Positions 1 through 6,159 of a stretch of 11,316 nt of DNA are shown here, piece by piece. This DNA is from an uncultured Ruminococcus sp. (lineage in GTDB: Bacteria; Bacillota; Clostridia; Oscillospirales; Acutalibacteraceae). The notes under the pieces were generated by a model, which saw only the letters and a list, made by a program, of their open reading frames with translations, made no database searches and was not told where the DNA came from. A program made the translations under genes and the position numbers. The stretch's first letter is position 1; every line of letters starts with the position of its first letter. The stretch covers positions 1 through 11,316 of the forward strand of contig CACYCD010000038.1 of the NCBI GenBank assembly GCA_902772755.1, given 5' to 3'.

Positions 1-41
1 ACTGGCTTCGGCTCTTCACAGCCAAATTTATTTCAAAGCAA

Positions 42-69
42 AAACCCACCTGCCGGAGCAGGTGAGTTT
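42..69 (-). terminator. Rho-independent terminator after the TetR gene
   Basis: Inverted repeat with 7 perfect central pairs (47-53 with 58-64, loop CGGA), extended by 4 more pairs after one C/A mismatch (42-45 with 66-69). Read on the minus strand it lies just after the TetR stop codon and runs into five U (A40-A44 on the plus strand). The plus-strand side also ends in a short T run, so it may stop transcription both ways. Confidence 0.8.
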
Positions 70-72
70 GTA

Positions 73-621
73 TCAGCATATACCTCTGAACACTGTTTCA
101 AAAATATAATCGGCATCGAATTTGCTTCTGTTGCCGGCGATGGCAGCCTCCAGCAGTCGGACGGTGTTGTGCAGGACGATATCACAGATCGCAGACTTGT
201 AGATGTCATCTGCTTTTATATAGGGTGATATGCTCTTGTCAAAAACTCCGCTGAAGCCGAATTTGTTATCCTTTGCCATATCAAGATATAACGGCAGGCT
301 CCTGAAAATCACATAGAAAACCGCCCTGTCGGGGAATGCCTCAAAATAGCTGTAAAATCTGTTCCAAAGTAGTTTTAGATTTTCTTTGTCGGAAAGCTCA
401 CTGTTATGCTCAAATCCGTTGATCATCTCCTGCAAGCCCTGTTCGATGTCGTCATAGGCTTCCAGCACGATCTGATCTTTATCCGGAAAATAGTTGTACA
501 GATTTCCCTTTGTCATATTTGACTTTTCTGCGATCCTCTGAGTTGAAAGTAAGCCGAAGCCCCCTTCTTTTACAAGCTCATAAACGCCTGCTTTTATCAA
601 TTCTCTTGCAGCCTTACTCAT
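73..621 (-). CDS. TetR/AcrR-family transcriptional regulator
   Basis: A 182-residue DNA-binding repressor of normal length for the TetR family. Residues about 5-50 form the N-terminal three-helix domain; the helix-turn-helix is seen in LSTQRIAEKSNMTKGNLYNYF (about residues 25-45), including the family-typical KGNLYNYFPDKDQI stretch. The C-terminal two thirds are the variable ligand-binding and dimer domain, so the inducer cannot be read from sequence. The ATG at 621 is preceded by GAGGTAGGA, a fair ribosome site, and by a consensus promoter. The protein ends only a few bases before a terminator, so the gene is a single transcription unit. It lies downstream of, and in the same direction as, the LysR gene, but has its own promoter. 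No obvious target gene is beside it in the window; the likely operator found is its own promoter. Family call is sure, role is not. Confidence 0.9.
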   Translation of the reverse strand: MSKAARELIKAGVYELVKEGGFGLLSTQRIAEKSNMTKGNLYNYFPDKDQIVLEAYDDIEQGLQEMINGFEHNSELSDKENLKLLWNRFYSYFEAFPDRAVFYVIFRSLPLYLDMAKDNKFGFSGVFDKSISPYIKADDIYKSAICDIVLHNTVRLLEAAIAGNRSKFDADYIFETVFRGIC

Positions 622-693
622 TTCCTACCTCACAAAAATTTAATATAGCCATCAAAGTAAAAATATTCGACAAGCTAAAATAATACCTCTCTT

Positions 694-723
694 ATTATAA
701 CATATAAATGCAAAATATGTCAA
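694..723 (-). promoter_or_regulatory. Consensus promoter of the TetR gene with embedded inverted repeat
   Basis: On the minus strand TTGACA (718-723) is separated by 18 bases from TATAAT (694-699), perfect matches to both sigma-A boxes. The inverted repeat ACATAT-N9-ATATGT (700-720) fills the spacer and touches the -35, the classic place for an autorepressor operator. The leader is about 65 bases. The promoter is seen directly; TetR binding is inferred. Confidence 0.75.
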
Positions 724-753
724 TCACATAACGATAAAAAGAATAAGTTTCGG

Positions 754-1629
754 CTAGACGGTCTGCATCTCCTTTATAAAAAGCTTTGTTCCCGGGTTGC
801 TTATGGTTTTGTTCCACGCCATAACGTAGCTGATGCCGGTTTCTATTCCGCTGATAGGGTGAATGTCGAAGCCTGAGCTTTTTAACGAGCTGCACAGTGA
901 GGCAGGCAGGATAGACACACCCAGTCCGGCACATACGGCAATTATCAGTGAGGTGATGCTCTCAAACCTGTTTATAACACCCGGCACGATGTTGTATGTT
1001 CGCAGCAGGTCGAATATTTCCATATATAATATCGGGCTTTCCCCCTCGGAGAGAAGGACGATACCCTGTTCGTGAAAAATTTCAGGGTTGACAGCCCGTT
1101 CTTTTATCAAGCCTTTTTCACATATAACGCAAAGACTGTCGTCAAAAATATGCCTCTGCTCTATTTCTCCCGAATCGGGGAGCAGGTCTGCCGGCAGAAA
1201 CACCACATCTATATCCCCGTTATCCAAGCCGAGTATCTCATCGCTGGTCTTGATTTTTTTGATGTCGATGCTGATCTCGGGATATTTCACGGCAAAGGCT
1301 TTGATGTAGCGTGAAATTGCTGTTCCTATTGTTTCGTCATAGCCGAGGGTGATTTTTCCGTCCACACCTCGGCGTAGCTTTTCTATCAAAAAGTTGGCAC
1401 TGTCCATACGCTCGACAATATCCACCGCATAGGGGAGCAGTGCTTTGCCCTCCGTGGTCAGCACGACATCACGCTTTGTCCTTGAAAACAGCTTTGTGCC
1501 AAGCTCTTTTTCAAGCTCCTTGATACCCCTTGATACCGTGCTTTGCGACACATAGTTTCTGCGTGCCGCTTCCGAAAAATTGAGATACTGTGCCACGCTG
1601 ACAAAGTATTTTATAAAATTCAGTTCCAT
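754..1629 (-). CDS. LysR-family transcriptional regulator
   Basis: A 291-residue LysR-type regulator, normal length. The winged helix-turn-helix is at residues about 17-37 (NFSEAARRNYVSQSTVSRGI), followed by the linker helix KELEKELGTKLFSRTKR and the wing. Residues about 88-291 fit the periplasmic-binding-like effector domain of the family. I chose the ATG at 1629 because the family typically begins MEL..L.YF; an upstream GTG (1638) and ATG (1635) in the same frame would add three residues or two. The ribosome site is weak (GGTGAT). The gene points away from the ketosynthase gene, with 168 bases between them containing several palindromes. That divergent layout is typical for LysR regulators that control the neighbouring operon, so it probably regulates fabF-thioesterase-cysK. 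The effector is unknown; CysB/CysK-type or fatty-acid-type signals are possibilities only. Confidence 0.9.
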   Translation of the reverse strand: MELNFIKYFVSVAQYLNFSEAARRNYVSQSTVSRGIKELEKELGTKLFSRTKRDVVLTTEGKALLPYAVDIVERMDSANFLIEKLRRGVDGKITLGYDETIGTAISRYIKAFAVKYPEISIDIKKIKTSDEILGLDNGDIDVVFLPADLLPDSGEIEQRHIFDDSLCVICEKGLIKERAVNPEIFHEQGIVLLSEGESPILYMEIFDLLRTYNIVPGVINRFESITSLIIAVCAGLGVSILPASLCSSLKSSGFDIHPISGIETGISYVMAWNKTISNPGTKLFIKEMQTV

Positions 1630-1667
1630 ACACATCACCGCTGTTATTATACATTATAATATAAGAA

Positions 1668-1705
1668 GCATTATTCCTTTAATGCACAAACTGCATAAGT
1701 TTATG
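1668..1705. promoter_or_regulatory. Palindrome cluster, candidate LysR operator
   Basis: Three overlapping or abutting dyads lie between the divergent genes: GCATTA-N6-TAATGC (1668-1685), ATGCA-N5-TGCAT (1682-1696) and CATAA-GT-TTATG (1694-1705). The middle one contains T1683-N11-A1695, the form of the classic LysR box. The cluster lies about 30 bases upstream of the fabF -35, where an activator would sit, and upstream of possible minus-strand -10 boxes for lysR (1646-1651 and 1653-1658). The dyads are seen; LysR binding is inferred. Confidence 0.5.
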
Positions 1706-1737
1706 TAAAATAAAAATAATCTCCTTGTTTTGCGATA

Positions 1738-1766
1738 TTGATAATAATTCTGAAATTTGGTATAAT
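1738..1766 (+). promoter_or_regulatory. Extended -10 promoter of the fabF operon
   Basis: TTGATA (1738-1743), 17-base spacer, then TGGTATAAT with TATAAT at 1761-1766 and the TG of an extended -10 at 1758-1759. This predicts a start near 1773 and a short leader to the ATG at 1798. One mismatch in the -35. Confidence 0.75.
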
Positions 1767-1797
1767 TATATATATTTATACCGAAAGGACTTTTAAA

Positions 1798-3021
1798 ATG
1801 AAAAAAATCGTTGTTACCGGTATGGGTGCGATCACCCCTATCGGCGTTGGTGTTGATGAATATTGGAAAAATCTTCTCGGCGGAAAGAGCGGTACTTGCA
1901 GCATCACTGCATTCGACCCCTCGGAGCTTGCCGTGCAGTTTGCCGGTCAGATAAGGGATTTTGACCCGGCACAGTATATACCAAAGCAGATTTTAAGACA
2001 GACTGACCCGTTTATGCAGTATGCTTATATTGCAGCCGAGGAAGCCTTGAAAATGAGCGGACTCGAAATCGAGCCTACTCGCACAGGCATAGTTATGGGT
2101 ACTGCCCTGAACGGTGTGGCTACGACCGCCTACACTCAGGAGGCACTGTCGGGTATTTCTCACAAAAAGGTGGGTCCCCGTTTCATTCCCAAAATTCTGG
2201 GAAATGTGGCAGCTACTCACATTGCAATTATGCACAATATCCAGGGTCCTGCACTCACGGTGAATACTGCCTGTTCCTCCGGCGGAGATGCGATCTTCAC
2301 GGCGGCTATGCTTCTGCAGGCAGGCAAGGCTGACTCCATCATAGCGGTAGGTGCGGAAAGTGTTCTCTGTCCGCTGGTCATCTATTCCTTGGCTAATGCA
2401 AAAGCTCTCTCACGCAACAACGCAAATCCCGAATCTGCTTCACGTCCGTTTGACGCTTCAAGAGACGGCTTTGTTATCGGTGAGGGAGGCGGAGCTATAA
2501 TTCTCGAAACCGAGGAGCATGCACTCGCTAGAGGTGCAAATATTATCTGTGAGCTGATGGGCTGCGGAAATACCGGAGACGCTCACCACATCACGGCACC
2601 TCACCCCGAGGGAGACGGAGCGATCAGGGCAATGAAGCTCGCAATAGAGGAGGCAGGGATTTCACCCGAGGATATCGGCTACATCAACGCCCACGGAACT
2701 GCCACAAGGAAGGGAGACGTTGTTGAGAGCATAGCCATAAACAGCGTATTCGGCAGTCACAGACCCTACGTTTCTTCCACAAAGGGTGCAACGGGTCATA
2801 TGATGGGTGCAGGCGGTGTTACCGAAACCATAACCTGTATAAAAACTATCATAGAGGGTGTAATACCATACACACTCAATCTGAAAGATGTTGACGAGGA
2901 AATAGATCTCAACCTCGTGAAGGACGCACCAAAAGAGGGAGTGGTAAATTATGCCATGAGCAATTCCCTCGGCTTCGGCGGTCAGAACAGCAGTGTTATC
3001 GTAGGACGCTACAGCGGTTGA
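1798..3021 (+). CDS. fabF: Beta-ketoacyl-ACP synthase II (FabF-type KAS)
   Basis: A 407-residue condensing enzyme that extends an acyl chain on acyl carrier protein by decarboxylating malonyl-ACP; cytoplasmic, fatty-acid type II pathway. All three catalytic residues are present: Cys159 in VNTACSSGGDA, His299 in NAHGTATRKGD and His334 in GATGHMMGAGG. The glycine-rich C-terminal SLGFGGQNSS motif is intact. Length matches FabF (about 410). The frame is open further upstream, but the ATG at 1798 is chosen because it has AAGGA 8 bases before it, starts with the family-typical MKKIVVTGMGAITPIG, and the upstream part lies in the promoter. It is followed after 7 bases by the thioesterase gene. It stands apart from any fabD/fabG/acpP genes in this window, so it may be a paralogue with a special chain or substrate rather than the housekeeping enzyme. 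The family is sure, the exact product is not. Confidence 0.9.
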   Translation: MKKIVVTGMGAITPIGVGVDEYWKNLLGGKSGTCSITAFDPSELAVQFAGQIRDFDPAQYIPKQILRQTDPFMQYAYIAAEEALKMSGLEIEPTRTGIVMGTALNGVATTAYTQEALSGISHKKVGPRFIPKILGNVAATHIAIMHNIQGPALTVNTACSSGGDAIFTAAMLLQAGKADSIIAVGAESVLCPLVIYSLANAKALSRNNANPESASRPFDASRDGFVIGEGGGAIILETEEHALARGANIICELMGCGNTGDAHHITAPHPEGDGAIRAMKLAIEEAGISPEDIGYINAHGTATRKGDVVESIAINSVFGSHRPYVSSTKGATGHMMGAGGVTETITCIKTIIEGVIPYTLNLKDVDEEIDLNLVKDAPKEGVVNYAMSNSLGFGGQNSSVIVGRYSG

Positions 3022-3028
3022 GGTCGGT

Positions 3029-3448
3029 ATGAAGATAGAGCCGTATATCCGCAAAACCTATTACTATGAAACCGACCGTATGGGAATTATCCACCACTCA
3101 AACTACATAAGGTATTTTGAAGAAGCCCGTCTTGCGGCTATGGAGCAGATCGGCTTTGACTGTGCCAAGATGGAAGAAGAAAATGTGATAATCCCCGTTG
3201 TCGATGTCTACGCAAAGTATCGCCGTTCTCTCAGGCTGGGAGACGAGTTCAAGGTGCTTACACGTATGACAGAGTTTAACGGTACTGTTATGCACTTTGA
3301 ATATGAGATACGATTTACACGGGACGATACCCTCGCTTGCACGGGAAATTCCTCGCACTGCTTTGTCAACAGCAGCGGAATGCCCTATTCGATAAAACGC
3401 AAGCGTCCAGATATATATGAAAAATTTTTGTCGTTGATCGAAGAATAA
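3029..3448 (+). CDS. Acyl-CoA/acyl-ACP thioesterase, 4HBT (YbgC-like) hot-dog family
   Basis: A 139-residue single hot-dog domain protein, the usual size for the 4-hydroxybenzoyl-CoA thioesterase/YbgC group, which hydrolyses acyl thioesters in the cytoplasm. The signature is near the N-terminus: YYYETDRMGIIHHSNYIRYFEEAR (about residues 11-34), with the conserved aspartate of the T-D-x-x-G motif and the H-x-N-Y segment on the central helix. The rest follows the family pattern of beta strands (VVDVYAKYRRSLRLGDEF, TVMHFEYEIRF). The ATG lies 7 bases after the fabF stop, with the ribosome site overlapping that stop (TGAGGT), so the two are translated from one message and probably coupled. Beside a ketosynthase, it likely releases or proof-reads an acyl chain made by that enzyme, which is an inference. 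Confidence 0.85.
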   Translation: MKIEPYIRKTYYYETDRMGIIHHSNYIRYFEEARLAAMEQIGFDCAKMEEENVIIPVVDVYAKYRRSLRLGDEFKVLTRMTEFNGTVMHFEYEIRFTRDDTLACTGNSSHCFVNSSGMPYSIKRKRPDIYEKFLSLIEE

Positions 3449-3468
3449 GAGAAAAGATGGTTTAAGAG

Positions 3469-4398
3469 ATGGTCTATAACAATGTTTTGGAGGCTGTGGG
3501 ACAGACTCCGCTTATCAGGCTTAACAAAATGGTTGACAGTGACAGTGCAAATATCCTTGTGAAATTTGAAGCACTCAATGTCGGCGGTTCAATAAAAACA
3601 CGCACTGCACTGAATATGATAGAGCAGGCTGAAAAAGAAGGACTTATCAACAAGGACAGCATTATCGTAGAGCCCACCAGCGGAAATCAGGGAATAGGGC
3701 TTGCACTTGTGGGGGCAGTCAAGGGCTACCGCACAATAATCATTATGCCCGATTCCGTAAGCGAGGAACGCAGAAAGCTCATAAGACACTACGGTGCAGA
3801 GGTAAAGCTGATCCACGATTCGGGCGATATAGGTGCGTGTATTGACGAGTGTTTGAAAACCGCCCTAAAAATGAAGGAAAAAAACAGCAGGGTCTTTGTG
3901 CCGCAGCAGTTTGCAAACATAAACAATGTCAAGGCACACAAAAAATACACTGCACTTGAAATTATGCAGCAGTGTGCGGAGCCGATAGACGGATTTTGCT
4001 CGGGCATAGGCACGGGAGGAACTATCACGGGCATAGGTGAGGTGTTGAAGGCTCAGTATCCGGACATAGAGATCTGGGCGGTCGAGCCTGAGAATGCAGC
4101 TATCCTCGCAGGCGGTACAATAGGCACTCATTTGCAGATGGGCATAGGTGACGGTATAATCCCCGATATCCTCAACACCGAAATCTATGACGAGATATAT
4201 GTGGTGACAGATGAAGAAGCTCTTCACACTGCAAAACGGCTTGCACGTGAGGAGGGTCTGATGTGCGGTATCTCAGCCGGAACAAATGTGGCAGCCGCTA
4301 TGAAGCTAGCCAAAAAGCTGGGCAAGGGCAAAACTGTGGTGACAGTCCTGCCCGACACAGCGGAAAGATATTTTTCAACTCCGCTATTTGAAGAATGA
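3469..4398 (+). CDS. cysK: Cysteine synthase (O-acetylserine sulfhydrylase), PLP-dependent
   Basis: A 309-residue fold-type II PLP enzyme that makes L-cysteine from O-acetylserine and sulfide. The N-terminus MVYNNVLEAVGQTPLIRLN is family-typical. The PLP lysine is Lys43 in NVGGSIKTR; the substrate loop is PTSGNQGIG, the phosphate-binding loop is GTGGTITG, and the C-terminal part has CGISAGTNVAAA and ends LPDTAERYFSTPLF. Two positions differ from the commonest CysK text (NPGGSVKDR and TSGNTG become NVGGSIKTR and TSGNQG); as far as I recall this variant is common in Clostridia, so I do not read it as loss of function. It follows the thioesterase by 20 bases with only a weak ribosome site and is the last gene before a terminator, so it belongs to the fabF operon. 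A specialised beta-replacement enzyme of the same family is possible. Confidence 0.87.
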   Translation: MVYNNVLEAVGQTPLIRLNKMVDSDSANILVKFEALNVGGSIKTRTALNMIEQAEKEGLINKDSIIVEPTSGNQGIGLALVGAVKGYRTIIIMPDSVSEERRKLIRHYGAEVKLIHDSGDIGACIDECLKTALKMKEKNSRVFVPQQFANINNVKAHKKYTALEIMQQCAEPIDGFCSGIGTGGTITGIGEVLKAQYPDIEIWAVEPENAAILAGGTIGTHLQMGIGDGIIPDILNTEIYDEIYVVTDEEALHTAKRLAREEGLMCGISAGTNVAAAMKLAKKLGKGKTVVTVLPDTAERYFSTPLFEE

Positions 4399-4403
4399 TA
4401 AAC

Positions 4404-4437
4404 AAAACAGCTCAGAGGCGTACTCCTGAGCTGTTTT
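4404..4437. terminator. Bidirectional terminator between cysK and the 74-residue gene
   Basis: A 12-pair perfect stem, AAAACAGCTCAG (4404-4415) with CTGAGCTGTTTT (4426-4437), loop of 10 bases, and T4434-T4438 after it. The A run on the left gives a U run when read on the minus strand. It starts 6 bases after the cysK stop and ends 11 bases from the stop of the converging gene, so it serves both. Confidence 0.9.
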
Positions 4438-4448
4438 TCAATATCGAA

Positions 4449-4673
4449 TTATTTGATGATCGTGTTCTTTTTTACGTGACGGAAAACCCTGCCTATGTCA
4501 AGGTCTTCTACCTCGGAAACGGGTTTATCGGGTTCCTTCTCCTTGGGTGGCTCGGGCCTATATTCGCCCGATTTTGAGATTGTGTGCAGGGCAAGACAAG
4601 CCCCCACTGTCAAAAGGCTGACAACTAATAACAGGGAAACAGATACGATCAAATGTGCCAGAAAGGTGTTCAT
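4449..4673 (-). CDS. Small single-pass membrane protein of unknown function
   Basis: A 74-residue protein I do not recognise. Residues about 5-30 form one strongly hydrophobic helix (AHLIVSVSLLLVVSLLTVGACLAL); the rest is a charged, proline-rich tail (PEPPKEKEPDKP, about 40-51) ending in a basic stretch (RHVKKN). The layout suggests a membrane anchor with a cytoplasmic tail. The ATG at 4673 is chosen over the longer frame to 4733 because GGAGG (plus-strand CCTCC, 4681-4685) sits 7 bases upstream and a promoter lies beyond it. The ribosome site, promoter and shared terminator together make a real gene likely. It converges on cysK and diverges from lexA, and nothing in the context indicates a job. 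Confidence 0.7.
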   Translation of the reverse strand: MNTFLAHLIVSVSLLLVVSLLTVGACLALHTISKSGEYRPEPPKEKEPDKPVSEVEDLDIGRVFRHVKKNTIIK

Positions 4674-4705
4674 AAACCAACCTCCGAAAAGAATATAATA
4701 TAAAT

Positions 4706-4733
4706 ATAATAACATAATAACATCTAATGTCAA
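4706..4733 (-). promoter_or_regulatory. Promoter of the 74-residue membrane protein gene
   Basis: On the minus strand TTGACA (4728-4733), 16-base spacer, TATTAT (4706-4711). One mismatch in the -10. The leader would be about 26 bases and contains the GGAGG ribosome site. Confidence 0.65.
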
Positions 4734-4817
4734 CAGGGAAAATAATATCTATTGAATATCTATAAATAAGTTTATGAATATTTGTAAGAAATGCCGAATA
4801 AATTTTTTAAAAAATCG

Positions 4818-4857
4818 CAAACAAATGTTTGATTTTTTGCGAAAGATGTGTTATAAT
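4818..4857 (+). promoter_or_regulatory. lexA promoter with overlapping candidate SOS box
   Basis: TTGATT (4829-4834), 17-base spacer, TATAAT (4852-4857). The palindrome CAAAC-AAAT-GTTTG (4818-4831) overlaps the -35 and resembles the Gram-positive LexA/DinR box (CGAAC-N4-GTTCG) with C to A changes in each arm. A second dyad, TCGCAAA (4815-4821) with TTTGCGA (4836-4842), brackets the same region. Position fits autorepression by LexA; binding is inferred. Confidence 0.65.
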
Positions 4858-4904
4858 AATATCAGCGGAAATACATCTCTTAACAATAGAAAAAGGTGAT
4901 AATT

Positions 4905-5492
4905 ATGTCAATTCTTTCAGAAAGACAGCAGCAGATATTTGATTTTATCAAAAAATGTCATAACGAAGGCAGAAGCCCGTCAATAAGAGAAATTTGTGAT
5001 GAAACAGGACTGAAATCCCCCTCAACGGCACACCACCACCTCAGTGCCTTGGAGAGGAAGGGCTTGATAGAGCGTGACAAGGGTGCCCGTCTTATCAAGG
5101 TGGTAGGCGAGGACAAGGTCAATCAGGTGCCTATTCTCGGAAGAGTCACCGCAGGTATGCCTGTGCTGGCTGTGGAGGATATCGAGGGCTATATCCCCAT
5201 TAAGGAGAGCTTTAGCAGGGGCAGGAACCTCTTTGCTCTGAGGATCGATGGGGAGTCAATGCTCAATGCAGGCATCTATGACGGAGATATCGTGATCGTC
5301 AACAAAACTCCCGTGGCGGAAAACGGAAGCATAGTGATCGCAATGGTAGAAGATGAAGCCACCTGCAAGCGTTTTTATAAGGAAAACGGTCATTACCGCC
5401 TCCAGCCCGAGAATGATGAGTTTGAGCCTATCATCGTTGATGAGGTGGAGATCCTCGGCACGGTCATCAGCCTGTTCAGAAACTATGAGTGA
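4905..5492 (+). CDS. lexA: LexA, SOS-response repressor and self-cleaving serine peptidase
   Basis: A 195-residue LexA of standard length. Residues 1-65 are the winged helix-turn-helix domain (SIREICDETGLKSPSTAHHHLSALERKGL). The cleavage site is Ala83-Gly84 in GRVTAGMPV, the catalytic serine is Ser118 in DGESM and the general base is Lys155 in ATCKRFYK, matching the E. coli arrangement almost residue for residue. It represses DNA-damage genes until RecA filaments trigger self-cleavage. The ATG at 4905 has AAAAGG 8 bases upstream; an in-frame GTG at 4896 overlaps that ribosome site and is less likely. A candidate SOS box lies over its -35. The dCMP deaminase gene follows 13 bases after the stop, so both are probably co-transcribed and damage-inducible. 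Confidence 0.96.
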   Translation: MSILSERQQQIFDFIKKCHNEGRSPSIREICDETGLKSPSTAHHHLSALERKGLIERDKGARLIKVVGEDKVNQVPILGRVTAGMPVLAVEDIEGYIPIKESFSRGRNLFALRIDGESMLNAGIYDGDIVIVNKTPVAENGSIVIAMVEDEATCKRFYKENGHYRLQPENDEFEPIIVDEVEILGTVISLFRNYE

Positions 5493-5505
5493 CCCTTGGT
5501 GAAAT

Positions 5506-6021
5506 ATGAAACGCAGTGATTATATAAGCTGGGACGAGTATTTTATGGGCGTGTCACTGCTGGCGGCTCAACGCAGTAAGGACCCCAACACCCAAGTGGG
5601 GGCGTGCATAGTCAGCGGTGAGGACAGTGCCTACGGCAAAAATGTGATAATCTCCACCGGCTACAACGGATTTCCCTGTGGCTGCTCTGATGACGAATAT
5701 CCGTGGGACAGAGAGGGTGAACCGAACAAGACAAAATATCCCTATGTTGTCCACGCAGAGCTGAATGCTATTTTGAATGCACACGGCAAGTCACTGATAG
5801 GCACAAGGATATATGTTGCCCTGTTCCCGTGCAATGAGTGTGCCAAAGCGATAATCCAGTCGGGCATTAAAGAGGTAATCTATCTAAATGACAAATACAG
5901 CAACACTGACGCTACGCTTGCGTCAAAGCGTATGCTCGAATCCGCAGGCGTAAAGCTGAGGCGGTTCTATCCGGAATGTAAAAAAATTGTCCTTGATTTT
6001 GAAAAAGGAAGTATTGATTGA
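5506..6021 (+). CDS. Deoxycytidylate (dCMP) deaminase, zinc-dependent
   Basis: A 171-residue member of the cytidine/deoxycytidylate deaminase family (dCMP deaminase/ComEB type), which turns dCMP into dUMP, the precursor of dTMP. The zinc site is complete: His83 and the proton-shuttle Glu85 in VVHAELNAI, and Cys109 and Cys112 in PCNEC. The N-terminus [29 protein letters not shown] and the [10 protein letters not shown] segment are typical of the dCMP branch rather than the free-base or nucleoside branches. It lies 13 bases behind lexA on the same strand with a modest ribosome site (GGTGA), and a terminator follows 5 bases after its stop. The context ties nucleotide supply to the SOS operon. 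Feedback regulation by dCTP/dTTP is known in relatives but cannot be shown here. Confidence 0.92.
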   Translation: MKRSDYISWDEYFMGVSLLAAQRSKDPNTQVGACIVSGEDSAYGKNVIISTGYNGFPCGCSDDEYPWDREGEPNKTKYPYVVHAELNAILNAHGKSLIGTRIYVALFPCNECAKAIIQSGIKEVIYLNDKYSNTDATLASKRMLESAGVKLRRFYPECKKIVLDFEKGSID

Positions 6022-6026
6022 TGAAA

Positions 6027-6056
6027 AAAGCTCACTGTTTAACGGCAGTGGGCTTT
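6027..6056 (+). terminator. Terminator after the lexA-dCMP deaminase operon
   Basis: An 11-pair stem, AAAGCTCACTG (6027-6037) with CAGTGGGCTTT (6046-6056), one G-U pair, loop of 8 bases. The U run is short (three), so termination may be partial. It separates this operon from the ATP synthase promoter. Confidence 0.75.
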
Positions 6057-6093
6057 ACGCTTGGAGTTGTTTTATAAAATACTAAAGATATAC

Positions 6094-6122
6094 TTGACAA
6101 ACCGCTTGAAAAGAGAGATAAT
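6094..6122 (+). promoter_or_regulatory. Promoter of the ATP synthase operon
   Basis: TTGACA (6094-6099), 17-base spacer, GATAAT (6117-6122): a perfect -35 and one mismatch in the -10. Predicted start near 6129, giving a leader of about 31 bases that holds the AAAGGAGG ribosome site (6145-6152). Confidence 0.8.
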
Positions 6123-6159
6123 AAAGCTTGAAATAATTACTGTCAAAGGAGGCGGCATA

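Noticed and set aside
1..41. Possible 3' end of an upstream gene
   Set aside because: All frames are too short to judge, and none shows a recognisable protein end.
1738..1797. Longer FabF start at 1738
   Set aside because: It would begin inside the -35 box and adds a non-homologous hydrophobic stretch; the ATG at 1798 has a ribosome site and the family N-terminus.
4762..4775. ATAAA-TAAG-TTTAT dyad in the 74-residue gene/lexA spacer
   Set aside because: Short and made only of A/T-rich text in a very AT-rich stretch, so expected by chance.
6061..6159. N-terminal extension of subunit a from a TTG at 6061
   Set aside because: The stretch contains the operon promoter and ribosome site; AAAGGAGG at ideal spacing fixes the ATG at 6160.
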